Below are positions 1 through 10,205 of a DNA stretch of 64,000 nt, in pieces (within the stretch, counting starts at the first letter, position 1; each line of letters starts with the position of its first letter). The position numbers and the translations under genes were made by a program. The stretch lies in the NCBI GenBank assembly GCA_030544215.1, contig JARZZO010000001.1, positions 40,513,670-40,577,669 of the forward strand, in the 5' to 3' direction. A model generated the notes under the pieces. That model made no database searches, was not told the DNA's origin, and saw only the letters and a list, made by a program, of their open reading frames with translations. This DNA is from Zantedeschia hybrid cultivar. Taxonomy: Eukaryota > Streptophyta > Magnoliopsida > Alismatales > Araceae.

Positions 1-162
1 CAAGGATATCCAATTCACCAAGGACGCCATGTGTCCAGTGAACTATGGTGCGAGTGCATTTGCCTTGCTGGGCTATCCAGTCCGCTACCTAGTCCCGTTC
101 TCTGAATTTGTGACGTAAGCTGGTGCTCTGGTTCTGGTGTATCAACAATTTGACATCCTATA
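1..162 (-). pseudogene. LINE ORF2 remnant, end of RNase H domain
   Basis: Minus-strand translation gives a short stretch with an in-frame stop that ends in VADWIAQQG. This is the usual closing motif (R-E-x-N-x-VADWLA-x-x-G) of the RNase H domain found at the end of plant non-LTR retrotransposon ORF2 and related RVT_3 proteins. The upstream part of the same domain lies at 2090-2345 on the same strand. The two parts are separated by the solo LTR at 163-2089. It is a decayed fragment and cannot encode an active protein. The assignment rests on motif reading, not a database search. Confidence 0.6.
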
Positions 163-2089
163 TGTTACACCCCGTAATACCTTGCCCTATTATCTCTAAT
201 TGGAGTTAGCAAGCTCTCAATTTTAGGAATTTTATAAGTCAAATTCTAATAGAGGAATCATGGTCTAAGTAAACATAAAATAAAAAGGATGTATATGTAA
301 ATATTGAGAAAGTATAAATACAATTATAGGGTATATATATACAAATAAAAAAAGATATAAATCATTATGAAAAGTATAAGATTAAAATATAATCAATTAA
401 AGTTATTGGTAAAGGATATTGGTATTGGTAAAAGACACTGGTAATAGTTAATGGTATTGATAAAGAATAATGGTTAAGGGTTAAAGGACAATCCTATCCA
501 AAAAGAGCACTTGTCCCGTTCTAAATAAAACTTATCCAAAGGGATACTTGTCTTAAATCTAAATAAAATTTATCTAAAGGGACACTTGTCTGAAATCTAA
601 ATAATCTCTATCCTAATACCATCATTACTTGACATCTAGCCATGCCACCTCGCCATAGTTCGTCTTTCAGTGATGATGAGAGGGACACATCATGGGAGCA
701 CTTGTCACCTCCTTATTGGTTAGTTTCTTTTATAAATAAGGGGTGTTAACCTTACCCTTCTCCAACCCAAGCTGCCCTATGTAAAGAGAGAGAGAGAGAG
801 AGAAAAGAAGAAGAAGAAGAAGAAAAAGAAGAAGGAAATCCGAAAGTGAAGATAGTTCGTTTCTACTTTGGTTAGAGACAACTTAGGGCAACAATCTAGT
901 TGTCTTCCACATACTTCAAAAGTTAAGTAGCTATTCTCTAACTTCCTCAAGAAATAAAAAATAATTGTGACTTCTTACCATTTACTTGATATGTCTTTTG
1001 CGTGCCTTGTAACTTTGAACCTTGTCATTTGGCCTATTTTTTTGACATTTTGCATATCTTCTTGATACATGATATTTACTAGACATTTTTCTTATACTAG
1101 ATCTAGTTAACTAATTGCTTGTGGCCTACAGGGTCATTAACTTCTCAATATCAGTAGCAATCGAGCTCGATTTAGTCTCGAAGGGGAACACTCTAAAAGT
1201 ACTTGTGCTTGTAGGGGTTTAATGATCAATTGGTAGCATGTCTCGCTTGAGATTTTTCCTTGGAAGCCCTACACAGAACTTCTCGCTATGAATTTCTCCC
1301 TACGAGTTTCTTGATCTTAACGCGTCACCGGAGTTTATTCCCTGGAAGTTCTTGATCGTGGAATTCTATTTAAGATAGTTTTGCAAGGTGTGGCATTGCA
1401 CCTCTATTCTTGATTGAGTTACTAGACCAATCCTGATACATGATACTTGATCCTAATGCTTAAGATTTGATACATAATACTTGATTGTTTCATGACTTGT
1501 TTTCTAATAATCGATGATGTCCGGTCTACTCAATCTCATGTTTTGACTTATCTATTTGCTTACTTGTTTGATAGTCATGTTTTACTTGTCTATTTACTCT
1601 TGCCGAATTTGATTGCTCGAAGTTACCGATTCTTGAGTACTTATCTTACCATTCTATAATTATTTACAACTGACCTTTTCCTTCTTGTTATTTTGTATCT
1701 AAACTCTATTATCCTAATTCATTTGTTACTTGATTATTCTTTCCTTGCAAATCTTTATAGTTAAATAATGCACTAACAATAACATTGGAGTAATTTGAGA
1801 TGTAAATCTTACTAAATGTGTTATGCTTATAAATTTCAAACTAACATTTTTCAAACACTAAAGAAGAAGCTACTATTGATCAAGATGAGATCTGAGTGGA
1901 AAACTCACTTAGAGTCATCCAGATAGCTTCGTGTAAATGCCATCGCTTATAAATTTTAAAGATTATTGTAAATTCGATGGTTTTGTAAAACTATTGTCGG
2001 AGGTAGTTCTATTCTTCTAATTCATTATATTGAGTAATTATCTTGAAACTTTAGTTATTATTATTGCACCTCAAATTTGAGACGTGACA
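163..2089 (+). mobile_element. Solo LTR inserted in LINE RNase H
   Basis: The block starts TGTTACACCCCG and ends GAGACGTGACA, so it has TG...CA termini. It is flanked by CTATA (158-162) and CTATC (2090-2094), a 5-bp target duplication with one mismatch. The flanking minus-strand sequence on both sides belongs to one LINE RNase H domain, which supports a clean insertion. A TATA box (TATAAATA, 731-738) followed by a GA/GAA-rich tract (786-840) looks like a U3/R promoter in plus orientation. No primer site, gag or pol follows, so it is a solo LTR of about 1.93 kb. The family was not identified; the start resembles Gypsy-type LTRs. Confidence 0.7.
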
Positions 2090-2935
2090 CTATCCAACTG
2101 TGGTGTCTCATCTGGTGGTCAGTTAGATACTCTTTGATTAAATTGACACAGTGCAGAGAAGCACTAGCTACAATAAGGTTACAAGGTTGCTCTCTACACA
2201 GAATGCTTCCTCACTTGACCTGCAGCCCAAGAAGATGTGTCCTGCTCTCAGATTACCCGCATTGCGGAGTACGACGCCGTCACTGGGATCGAGGTCTCCG
2301 GCCACATTAATTTTGAGCACCCCCGGTTTGGGAGGTGTCCATGGCTCTATAACAATGTTGATTCCTGCCTCTTCAAGACCCCATCTATAGATGAGATTGG
2401 ATAGGTGCTACTCTGAGTTCACGTCTGGATAGTTAGCTTGCTGGAAGTCAGGGCATCGCTGCTTGGCTTGCTCCAAAACCTGACCGGCAATGGGTGTGTT
2501 GTTCCTGAGGATGCTGTGGTTTCTTCTCTACCACCATTCCCACAGAATGTAAGCAACTAAGGTGGCAGTGTAGATTTTGAGTGCACTGTTCTTCCTGCAA
2601 AATGGGATAGTCTGATTCCAGACATGGTCAAAGCTATCAGGTTTAGTTCCATCTCAGCCAGTCAGCTACCTGCCTCCAGAGCTCTGAAGGTTGTTGACAT
2701 CTGAGAAAAAGATGGTTTGTCCTCAGCTTAGCTTTCTAGTCTGCATACCTGGCAAACATCAGAGTTGAGCAGGTTCCTCTTGTGGAGAAAATAGCTGTAG
2801 GGAGGCAACTAGAGTTGATTTTCCATAGGTCTCCCTCCGCAGGCCATTTCCAGATGAGGCTCCATAGGTAATTTGTAGTGGAAGTGACCCTCTCCTCTTT
2901 AAAGAAATCATAGGCTGATTTCATGGTCAGATAAG
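2090..2935 (-). pseudogene. LINE ORF2 remnant: zinc-binding RT region plus RNase H start
   Basis: Reading the minus strand from 2924 down, the translation shows KSAYDFFKEE, then LWSLIWKWP, then RNLLNSDVCQVC. This is the layout of the reverse-transcriptase zinc-binding region (zf-RVT) of plant LINE ORF2. After frameshifts come KIYTATLVAYILWEWW and then WTPPKPGVLKINVAGD (about 2300-2345), the standard entry into the RVT_3 RNase H domain. That domain continues at 1-162 beyond the solo LTR. Stops and frame changes are frequent, so this is a dead 3' fragment. The polymerase core and endonuclease are not seen. Confidence 0.72.
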
Positions 2936-3423
2936 CCTGTTCTCTGTGTCATTAACAGTTGTGCTGATGTTGTCAATATGAGTAGGAGATCCGACTTCAT
3001 GTCCTCAGTGTCCCAGTTACCATCTGGTTTAATTCATTTGCTTAGTTTGTATTCCTTGATGCAGGATCAACATTTATGAGGCATGCCATTTTGCATAGGT
3101 TGCCTGAGGGCAGCAAACTGAACTTGGCAATTGAGAGAACATAAACCCATTGAACTTATGTATATCTACTGTGAACATATTCTTGCAATTGACAGATCAT
3201 ATAAACCCATTGAACTTACAATCCGGCATCAACATGGGATAAGGAAAGATATGCTGAAAATGCCATACCATGCTCTAGATATTTTTTGATGACGTAACTG
3301 GTTCCTGTACAGTCTAGCGTAGAAGACAGACTCCAGATTGAACCCTTTGTAGGTAATAAGTCATGTAGTCTTAACAGTGTGCAGATGGTTTTATCATCTA
3401 TGTTCCAAACCAAATCAGTTCCC
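2936..3423. repeat. Intergenic stretch with imperfect direct repeat
   Basis: No gene recognised. It holds a near-direct repeat (about 3125-3160 and 3183-3219) sharing CATAAACCCATTGAACTTA, preceded in both copies by a GCAATTGA motif. The surrounding sequence shows no convincing coding signal on either strand. Confidence 0.5.
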
Positions 3424-4258
3424 TCAAGAACATTCTCCTGGATTCATCAATACATGTTTCAAAATGCTAGAGGCCTTCTGCACTCTAATTAAGCAAAGTG
3501 ACGAAATGACAGGGCAATGGATGTCAAAGTCTTGAGATTCGGCTCTTCCAATCAGATTTTCCGATTCATCCATCCTAGAATTTTCTCTGCCTCCACTGTG
3601 TAATGTAAGGTTCAAAACACCCATCTCCAAAATGGTATAGTTCAATTCTGATCTACCATCAGCCTTTTCTGATGTTTACATAAAATATGAGCAAAATCCT
3701 TCCCTGTCAGATTTTTCAACCTGCATCCAAACTTTTGACTTTGTATAGCCTTTTAAATGCAGCACACGTATGGCTACTAGGAAATCTCCCAGCAACAATC
3801 AACAAGATCTTACTTCACTAAGCACACCGATGGCATCTTCAATTCTTCCTTGCTCACATAGAAAACCAAGCAAACTCACTAAGAACATCTCCTCAATCTC
3901 AATGACAGCTTTATTTATGATATCTGATACAGATTGACATTGAAGCATGTCCATCAGAATGGTTCTTACTTTTTCCAATCTTCTCTTACATAGAGCCCTT
4001 TGATCCAGAAAAAGAAGTCCATAAATTCTAAGGTAATTCCTCTTCTTTTGAACTCTGCATAGAACACCAGGGCTCCTTCCACGTCGCCTAATAGGCAGAA
4101 GCCATTGACCACAGAACTGACTGTGAAAGCATCTGGCTGCATGGAGCTCTTCTCCAAGTGCAGAAGAAGCTAGGAGCTTCCTAGCTTCTTCCACCTGTCC
4201 AAAGCTGCAGCATCCATTTATCAGCAATAAACACGTACATTTGGTATTGCACCATGGC
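3424..4258 (-). pseudogene. PPR protein pseudogene, C-terminal part
   Basis: Minus-strand frames contain pentatricopeptide repeat motifs: LLINGCCSFGQVEEARKLL near the Copia boundary, then MQPDAFTVSSVVNGFCLLG (starting about 4154), then a repeat ending near 3800 (FLCEQGRIEDAIGVLSEV), and a tail at 3424-3560 (DFDIHCPVISSLCL). From memory the order resembles the C-terminus of the Arabidopsis P-class PPR protein At5g57250, an organelle-targeted RNA-binding type. At least three frame changes break the sequence. The upstream repeats lie at 9178-9945, beyond the Copia element. The coding strand rejoins without gap once that element and one copy of ATACC are removed. The family call is good; the specific orthologue is tentative. 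Confidence 0.7.
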
Positions 4259-4263
4259 ATACC

Positions 4264-4654
4264 TGTTGAAACGTGATGCAAAAATGCAGGGGTCTGTTTT
4301 AGATATTTTGTTTTGTTCAGTCAAAGTAGTCTCTTTGAGTCGTCCATGTTCCGTAAGAAGTGGTCCAAGTTTAGGATCGTGCTGTCTCATGGTGTCCATG
4401 TTTCCATGTTCTTAGTGGTGTTGAAAGTGGGAAGTTATCTGTGTACGTTCAGATCCGTAAGCCTATTTATAGGCATGTGTAGTTGTGTTTTAATGCAAGG
4501 AAAAATTTATCAAAGTTCTCTCTGCTGTAGTGTGCTGCTGCCTCTCTTTGCTCGTGCTCTCCTCAGCTCCCTGTTCTTGAGTCTTTGTTCTGCAGCAGGA
4601 AAAAACAGAGTGTGAGGCCCTCCTTCCATAGTCCACAACCCTACTTCTCCAACA
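4264..4654 (+). repeat. Copia 5' LTR
   Basis: Starts TGTTGAAACG and ends CTTCTCCAACA. It matches 8785-9172 almost base for base. The differences I see include a GCTGCTG/GCTG length change and several C/T changes. TATTTATAGGCATG at about 4463 is a possible TATA region. Open frames inside it recur in the 3' LTR only because the LTR itself is duplicated. Confidence 0.93.
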
Positions 4655-4658
4655 ATTG

Positions 4659-4670
4659 TGGTATCAGAGC
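4659..4670 (+). other. Primer binding site (tRNA-iMet)
   Basis: TGGTATCAGAGC, four bases after the 5' LTR end. It is complementary to the 3' end of plant initiator methionine tRNA, the usual Copia primer. Confidence 0.9.
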
Positions 4671-4816
4671 TAGGTTCACCCTCGTTGGAAGAAGGAGACG
4701 TTCATCAAGGTGAAGCAACAACCAGATCTGCAGATTGGTAAGATTGCTTCCCTTCCTTCTTGAAAAAAGGAGGTTAAGTGTAGTGCATATCAGGTGTTTG
4801 ATAAAATTCCTGAGAG

Positions 4817-5775
4817 ATGCTTGTGGCTTCGAATGGAGGTATTTTTGGTGTTTCTCAATCCTTTATTCCTGTTTTTAATGGAGAAGCATATGAGCATTGG
4901 AGTATTAAGATGAAAACTCTCTTTTTATCTCAAGATTTATGGGATTTGATAGCAAATGGGTATGTAGATCCATATGCAGCAGATGAAGAAGTCAGATTGA
5001 CAGCAGCTCAGAAGGTTGAGTTAAAAGAGAACAAAAAGAAGGATGCCAAGGCATTATTCTTCATCCAACAAGCAGTTCATGAGTTGATCTTTGCACGGAT
5101 CGCTACAGCAACCACCTCTTATGAAGCATGGACGAGTTTAAAGAAAGAGTTTCAAAGAACGACAAAGGTAATTACTGTTAAACTTCAAACTCTTCGTCGG
5201 GAATTTGAAACGCTGCTCATGAAAAATAATGAATCTGTCCAAGACTTTTTATCTAGAGTCACTAAGATAGTTAGTCAAATGAAGGTTGTTGAAGAAAAGA
5301 TATCTGACCAGACTGTTGTTGAAAAAGTGCTAAGGAGTTTAAAGACTAAATATGATCATGTTGTTGCTGCAATTGAGGAATCTAAAGACTTGTCTCAGTT
5401 TTCCTTTGATGAATTAATCGGTTCCTTGCAAGCACATGAAGCAAGACTGAATCGATCAACAGAAAAGAATGGAGAAAAAGCATTTCAGGTAAAATCTGAA
5501 ACTCATTCACAGAAAGACAAGTCTGAAAATTTTGTAGGAAGAGGTTGTCAGCATAGGTGGACATCGAGGAAGAAGAAGAGGCCGTGGACGATCCACTTGG
5601 CAGAATGATCATCGGAACTCCTCAAATAGGCAGAAAAATAATGGTGAAAAAGGTGCGAGAAATCTGAAAAATACTCAATGTCATCATTGTAAAAAGTTTG
5701 GTCACATAGAAGCTTATTGTTGGGAAAAGGCAAAACAACAAGCTAACTATGCAGAAAATGAGGAGGAAAAGCTAT
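4817..5775 (+). pseudogene. Copia gag (frameshifted)
   Basis: The capsid-like (UBN2) region runs from the ATG at 4817 (MLVASNGGIFGVSQS) through FNGEAYEHWSIKMKTLF to the basic tail. The reading frame is lost near 5545-5560 and hits a stop at 5606-5608. The zinc knuckle CHHCKKFGHIEAYC (5679-5723) lies in a different frame, the one used by the protease. An intact element would therefore need one more or one fewer base here. Role in the family: virus-like particle formation and RNA packaging. Confidence 0.85.
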
Positions 5776-5777
5776 TC

Positions 5778-6221
5778 ATGGCCTGTTTTCATTCTAATGG
5801 AAATATGAGTGGTGTTTGGTTTTTGGACAGCGGTTGTTCTAATCATATGACTAGTGAGAAGACTTCCTTTCAGTTTCTTGATGAATCAGTTAAGATGCAG
5901 GTTCGACTTGGAGATGATAAGCACGTTGATGTGGAAGGAAAAGGTACAATAGTTGTACCTACAAGTTTTGGTAAGACTAAGTACCTTGATGATGTTTTCT
6001 ATGTTCCCAAATTACCACAAAACTTGTTAAGTGTAGGGCAACTGATGCAAAATGGTTACGCTATCATATTTGATGATGATTGTTGCATTATTAGAGATAA
6101 AAAATATGATCACATTATTGCTAAGGTTCACATGGCTGGAAATAAAATGCTTCCTCTTGAGATATCATGCATAGAAAGTCATGCTTTAGCAGTAAATGAG
6201 ACTGATAGTTCAAAATTGTAG
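5778..6221 (+). pseudogene. Copia protease and GAG-pre-integrase region
   Basis: Continues the zinc-knuckle frame. WFLDSGCSNHMTS holds the D-S-G aspartic protease motif of Copia elements, with later LPQNLLSVGQL. The frame ends in TAG at 6219-6221, where the family normally has Trp just before the integrase zinc finger (xHxRxGHL). The change is consistent with TGG to TAG. Translation would stop before integrase. Confidence 0.85.
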
Positions 6222-7273
6222 CATCATCGGTATGGACATTTGCATTTTAAGGGCCTACGACTGTTAAAGAGAAAAGATATGGTGATTGGCTTGCCTAAGA
6301 TTAACTTGACTGGTGATATTTGTGAAGGTTGTGCTTGTGGGAAGCAAACTAGAAAACCTTTTCCAGTTGGACAGGCTTGGAGAGCTGAGGCTCCACTTGA
6401 ATTGATACATGCTGACATGTGTGGTCCTATGAGGACTGAATCATTGAATAAGAGCAAATATTTTCTGTTATTTACTGATGATTACAGTCATATGAGTTGG
6501 GTCTATTTTCTGAAACAAAATTCAGAAACCTTTGAGACTTTCAAATCATTCAAGGCTTTTGTTGAAAAGCAAAGTGGGTGTGTTATAAAAACACTCCAAA
6601 CAGACAGAGGTGGTGAATTTGTTTCAAATCAATGACTCATTATGATGAGAATGGAATTTACAGGGAACTTACAGCTCCTTACACTCCAGAACAGAATGGG
6701 GTTGCCGAGAGGAAGAATAAAACAGTTGTAGAAATGACTAGATGCATACTGAAAGCAAAGGGACTTCCAAATTCATTTTGGGCTGAAGCAGTGACTACAG
6801 CAGTGTATTTGCTGAACATTTCACCCACAAAGGTTGTCCAAAACCAAACACCATATGAAGCATGGAAAGGTAGAAAGCCTCATGTAAGTCATTTGAGAAT
6901 TTTTGGATCAATAGTTTATGTTCTGAACACTTCTGAAAATCAGCAGAAACTTGATAGTAAGTCTGAAAAATGCATTTTCATAGGCTACTGTCCCAAGTCT
7001 AAGGCTTACAGAATTTATAATCCAAAGGATGGCAAACTGATTGTTAGTCGAAATGTTATATTTGATGAAAACTCTTGTTGGCAGTGGAATGATAACAGGG
7101 AACAACCAAAAGTAATCATGCCAAAAACACATGGTGATGAATTTCATGAAGATGCTCGCATTGATGATGATGGTGAACCACCAAGGAAGGAAAGATCACT
7201 CAAAGAAATTTATGATACTTGTAATTTTGCCTTGTTTGTTTTAGATCCTACATGTTTTGATGAAGCAAAATAA
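6222..7273 (+). pseudogene. Copia integrase (broken)
   Basis: The HHCC zinc finger follows directly: HHRYGHLH at 6222 and CEGCACGK at about 6330. The core has HADMCGPM (first Asp) and TDRGGEF (second Asp). A frameshift at about 6632 separates the second half, which carries YTPEQNGVAERKN with the catalytic Glu, the connector SHLRIFGSIVYV and KCIFIGY. A TAA at 7271-7273 then splits it from reverse transcriptase. All three catalytic positions can be read, but in two frames. Confidence 0.85.
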
Positions 7274-7294
7274 AGGGATGAATGGTGTGCAGCA

Positions 7295-8797
7295 ATGAAG
7301 GAAGAGATAAAGGCAATAGAAAGAAATCAAACTTGGACGCTTGTGGACAAACCTACAAACCAGAACATCATTGGGTTGAAGTGGATCTACAAAACCAAAT
7401 TCCACGCTGATGGGAGCATCCAAAAACACAAGGCACACCTGGTTGCAAAAGGTTATGCACAAAAGGAAGGTACTGATTATCTAGAAACTTTTTCTCCTAT
7501 TGCCCGCTTTGAAACTATAAGAGCTGTAATTGCAATAGCAGCTCAAATGAGATGGCCCATTTTTCAATTTGATGTGAAATCTGCCTTTCTTAATGGAGAT
7601 TTGAAAGAGGATGTTTATGTTACTCAGCCTGAAGGCTTTGCGATTAGTGAGCAAGATGAAAAGGTGTATAAGTTGAGAAGGGCTCTTTATGGGCTAAAAC
7701 AAGCCCGAAGAGCTTGGTACAGCAAATTAGATGCATATTTGTGTCAAAATAAATTTGAAAGAAGTCGAAATGAGCCTACTCTATATCTGAATAGGCAAGG
7801 TACTAATGAGACACTCATTGTTTGTGTATATGTTGATGATATCATATATACTGGATCCTCTTGTTCTTTAGTTGAAAAATTTAAACGAAGCATGATTCAG
7901 AACTTTGAGATGTCAGGTTTAGGCCTTTTGCACTATGTTCTTGGCCTTGAAATCAAACAAGTTGTTGACGGAATTTTCGTAAGCCAGGAGAAATATGCCA
8001 CAAACCTTCTCAAAAGGTTTCACATGCAGAATTGTAAAGTTGCTAGTACTCCTTTGAATGTCAATGAGAAATTGCAAGTTCAAGATGGAAGTGGAAGTGC
8101 AGACATCACAATTTTCAGATCATTAGTTGGTGGATTGATTTATTTGTCTCACACCAAGCCTGATATAGTATTCGCTGTAAGTCTGATTTCCAGGTTTATG
8201 CATAGCCCAACCAAGCATCACTTTGGAGCAGCAAAAAGGATACTGCGATATATTACTGGAACAACTGATTATGGGATATGGTATGCATATGTACATAATC
8301 CTAAGTTAGTTGGTTTTACTGACAGTGATTGGGCAGGTTCTGTAGAAGACAAGTTGAGCACATCAGGACATGTTTTCAGCATTGGTTCGGGAGCTATAGC
8401 ATGGACTTCAAAGAAGCAAGCAACCACAGCATTGTCATCATCCGAAGCAGAGTATGTTGCTGAAACTATTGCAACATGTCAAGCAATTGGGTTGAGGAGG
8501 CTTCTTCAAGACCTAAGTTTGACTCAAGAAGGAGCAACGGAGATATTTTGTGACAACAAATCAACAATTTCAATAGCAAAGAATCCAGTCTTTCACAGGA
8601 GGACAAAGCACATCGAAATTAAATACCATTTCATTCGTGAGATGGTAAACGAAGGATTGATTGAGCTGAAGTTCTGCTCCACAAATGATCAAGTTGCAGA
8701 CATCCTCACCAAAGGACTTCCACTTGCAAAACATGTGTACCTCAGAAAATTGATTGATGTATCCAACTTCGCATCAAGGGGAAGTGTTGAAACGTAA
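7295..8797 (+). CDS. Copia reverse transcriptase and RNase H (partial polyprotein)
   Basis: An open stretch of 500 codons with no internal stop. Reverse transcriptase: QTWTLVDKP at residues 12-20, KWIYKTK at 29-35, FDVKSAFLNG at 92-101, LYGLKQARRAWY at 131-142, catalytic YVDD at 179-182. RNase H: DSDWAGS at 343-349, SSSEAEYVA at 381-389, and further on the CDNKS and HIEIKYHFIRE motifs. It ends close to the 3' LTR. It is the 3' part of a polyprotein, so the apparent ATG at 7295 is not a natural start. It is cut off from the upstream domains by the TAA at 7271-7273. Confidence 0.88.
   Translation: MKEEIKAIERNQTWTLVDKPTNQNIIGLKWIYKTKFHADGSIQKHKAHLVAKGYAQKEGTDYLETFSPIARFETIRAVIAIAAQMRWPIFQFDVKSAFLNGDLKEDVYVTQPEGFAISEQDEKVYKLRRALYGLKQARRAWYSKLDAYLCQNKFERSRNEPTLYLNRQGTNETLIVCVYVDDIIYTGSSCSLVEKFKRSMIQNFEMSGLGLLHYVLGLEIKQVVDGIFVSQEKYATNLLKRFHMQNCKVASTPLNVNEKLQVQDGSGSADITIFRSLVGGLIYLSHTKPDIVFAVSLISRFMHSPTKHHFGAAKRILRYITGTTDYGIWYAYVHNPKLVGFTDSDWAGSVEDKLSTSGHVFSIGSGAIAWTSKKQATTALSSSEAEYVAETIATCQAIGLRRLLQDLSLTQEGATEIFCDNKSTISIAKNPVFHRRTKHIEIKYHFIREMVNEGLIELKFCSTNDQVADILTKGLPLAKHVYLRKLIDVSNFASRGSVET
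8771..8784 (+). other. Polypurine tract of Copia element
   Basis: GCATCAAGGGGAAG immediately before the 3' LTR start TGTTGAAACG, the expected plus-strand primer position. Confidence 0.8.
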
Positions 8798-9172
8798 CGC
8801 GAAAATGCAGGGGTCTGTTTTAGATATTTTGTTTTGTTCAGTCAAAGTAGTTTCTTTGAGTCGTCCATGTTCCGTAAGAAGTGGTCCAAGTTTAGGATCG
8901 TGCTGTCTCATGGTGTCCATGTTTCCATGTTCTTAGTGGTGTTGAAAGTGGGAAGTTATCTGTGTACGTTCAGATCCGTAAGCCTATTTATAGGCATGTG
9001 TAGTTGTGTTTTAATGCAAGGAAAAATTTATCAAAGTTCTCTCTGCTGTAGTGTGCTGCCTCTCTTTGCTCGTGCTCTCCTCAGCTCCCTGTTCTTGAGT
9101 CTTTGTTCTGCAGCAGGAAAAAACAGAGTGTGAGGCCCTCCTTCCATAGTCCACAATCCTCCTCCTCCAACA
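8785..9172 (+). repeat. Copia 3' LTR
   Basis: Near-identical to 4264-4654; starts TGTTGAAACG and ends CTCCTCCAACA, followed by the target duplication ATACC (9173-9177). Several positions retain CG where the 5' LTR reads TG or CA. Confidence 0.93.
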
Positions 9173-9177
9173 ATACC

Positions 9178-9945
9178 ATCCTCTCAAACAACCGTTTTGC
9201 ATCTTCCAGATACCCTTCTCTACATAAAGCATGGAGTTAAATTATTTCGTTCCAGCGAATCAAATATCCTGAACTAAAGGCTTCAATCAGACATCCTTGT
9301 CAACAGACCACTAATCACCAAATTATACATGAAAACTTTAGGCTGTACACCTCCATTTCTCAACACTGTACGAAGCTCTAATGCCTTCTCAAGATGCCCT
9401 TCCTTGCACAGACCATCAACAACAATAGAATTAGCAACAACATCCACAGCCATCCCACCTCCCTTGGCTTGCACGACAAATTTATATGCATCGTCAATTC
9501 ATCGCGTCGAAACACTGCAAAGGAAAATTTTCCCTTCCCTCTGAATGAGAAACTGCAGAGCTTTTCCTCCATCCTTCTTGCTCACTATATTAATTACCCT
9601 AGGCTCAAAAATCCCATGTGTTTTGGTACATGTACTCATCACCACGGGAACCAGATGCTGATTCCATTACGAAAAGGATTCGTGAGAATTACATAATAAG
9701 ACTTAACTGTAACAATCAAGTACTTCTTCCTCCCCAACACATACAGCTCCATAGCAATCTCACACCAGTTGTGGACCGTTACACAAGAAAACGATAGTAC
9801 ATCAAAAGGTCGTCATGTTTCCTATTATGCTCCAGAAAACCCAGCACCAAACCCTGCTGCCCAACTCTGTGGAACCCAGAAACAATGGAACTACAGACGT
9901 ATTTATCAAGTGGGTAGCCTACCTTTGGCTGCGGTAAGCGAGATC
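9178..9945 (-). pseudogene. PPR protein pseudogene, upstream part with internal deletion
   Basis: From 9945 downward the minus strand reads YPLDKYVCSSIVSGFHRVG, then after frame changes CEIAMELYVLGRKKYLIVT, then a clear PPR motif VVDGLCKEGHLEKALELRT (about 9345-9440), then EGYLEDAKRLFERM in another frame up to the Copia boundary. In the Arabidopsis P-class protein that it resembles (At5g57250, from memory) the first block lies near the N-terminus and the others near the C-terminus. Several hundred residues therefore seem to be missing between them. Together with 3424-4258 this is a dead, internally deleted PPR gene. The N-terminus and targeting peptide are absent. Confidence 0.65.
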
Positions 9946-10054
9946 CTCGGCTTCCCGTTAGGGGGTGGGTTTGGATGGGTTTTTGGACGGAGGAAGTCGT
10001 AGCAGGAATCGAAACGTACCAGGGGCAGGACTCCTGCTTCGAGTTGGAAACCGT

Positions 10055-10135
10055 TTCCGATTCCGACCACCAGCTGGATTGCGACCATCGGTTTCCTATT
10101 CCGACCACCATCTGGGTTCCGACCACCGTCTGGAA
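10055..10135. repeat. Short degenerate repeats upstream of B3 gene
   Basis: CCGACCACC followed by a variable pair and CTGG occurs at 10063-10077, 10101-10115 and 10119-10133, with a weaker copy GCGACCATCGG at 10081. The block is bracketed by GGAAACC and GGTTTCC words. It lies 70-150 bp upstream of the likely start codon of the B3 gene and may be a cis-regulatory cluster, or simply slippage-derived. Confidence 0.5.
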
Positions 10136-10156
10136 ACCCCTCTCTCTCTCTGTTTC

Positions 10157-10169
10157 TATATACATGCAT
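10157..10169 (+). promoter_or_regulatory. TATA-like box and RY-type motif of the B3 gene
   Basis: TATATA (10157-10162) follows a CT-rich tract and runs directly into CATGCAT (10163-10169). CATGCA is the RY motif bound by some B3 factors. The ATG at 10206 is about 45 bp downstream, so the transcript leader would be short. Inferred from position and motif only. Confidence 0.45.
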
Positions 10170-10205
10170 ATGCACCCGATTTCGTATCTTCCCCACCAGA
10201 CAGCA

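Larger units (their letters stand above)
4264..9172 (+). mobile_element. Ty1/Copia LTR retrotransposon in PPR pseudogene
   Basis: Complete structure: 5' LTR 4264-4654, primer site, gag, protease, integrase, reverse transcriptase, RNase H (the Copia order), polypurine tract, 3' LTR 8785-9172. It is flanked by perfect 5-bp target duplications ATACC (4259-4263 and 9173-9177). The internal region carries two frameshifts and two in-frame stops, so it is not autonomous. By eye the LTRs differ at about seven bases plus one 3-bp indel over about 390 bp, which suggests a fairly recent insertion. Copia lineage was not assigned. Confidence 0.93.

Noticed and set aside
4313..4615. Open frame in the Copia LTR, repeated at 8834-9133
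   Set aside because: Present twice because both LTRs carry it; no domain or start context.
5382..5612. Minus-strand open frame inside Copia gag
   Set aside because: Shadow of the gag reading frame.
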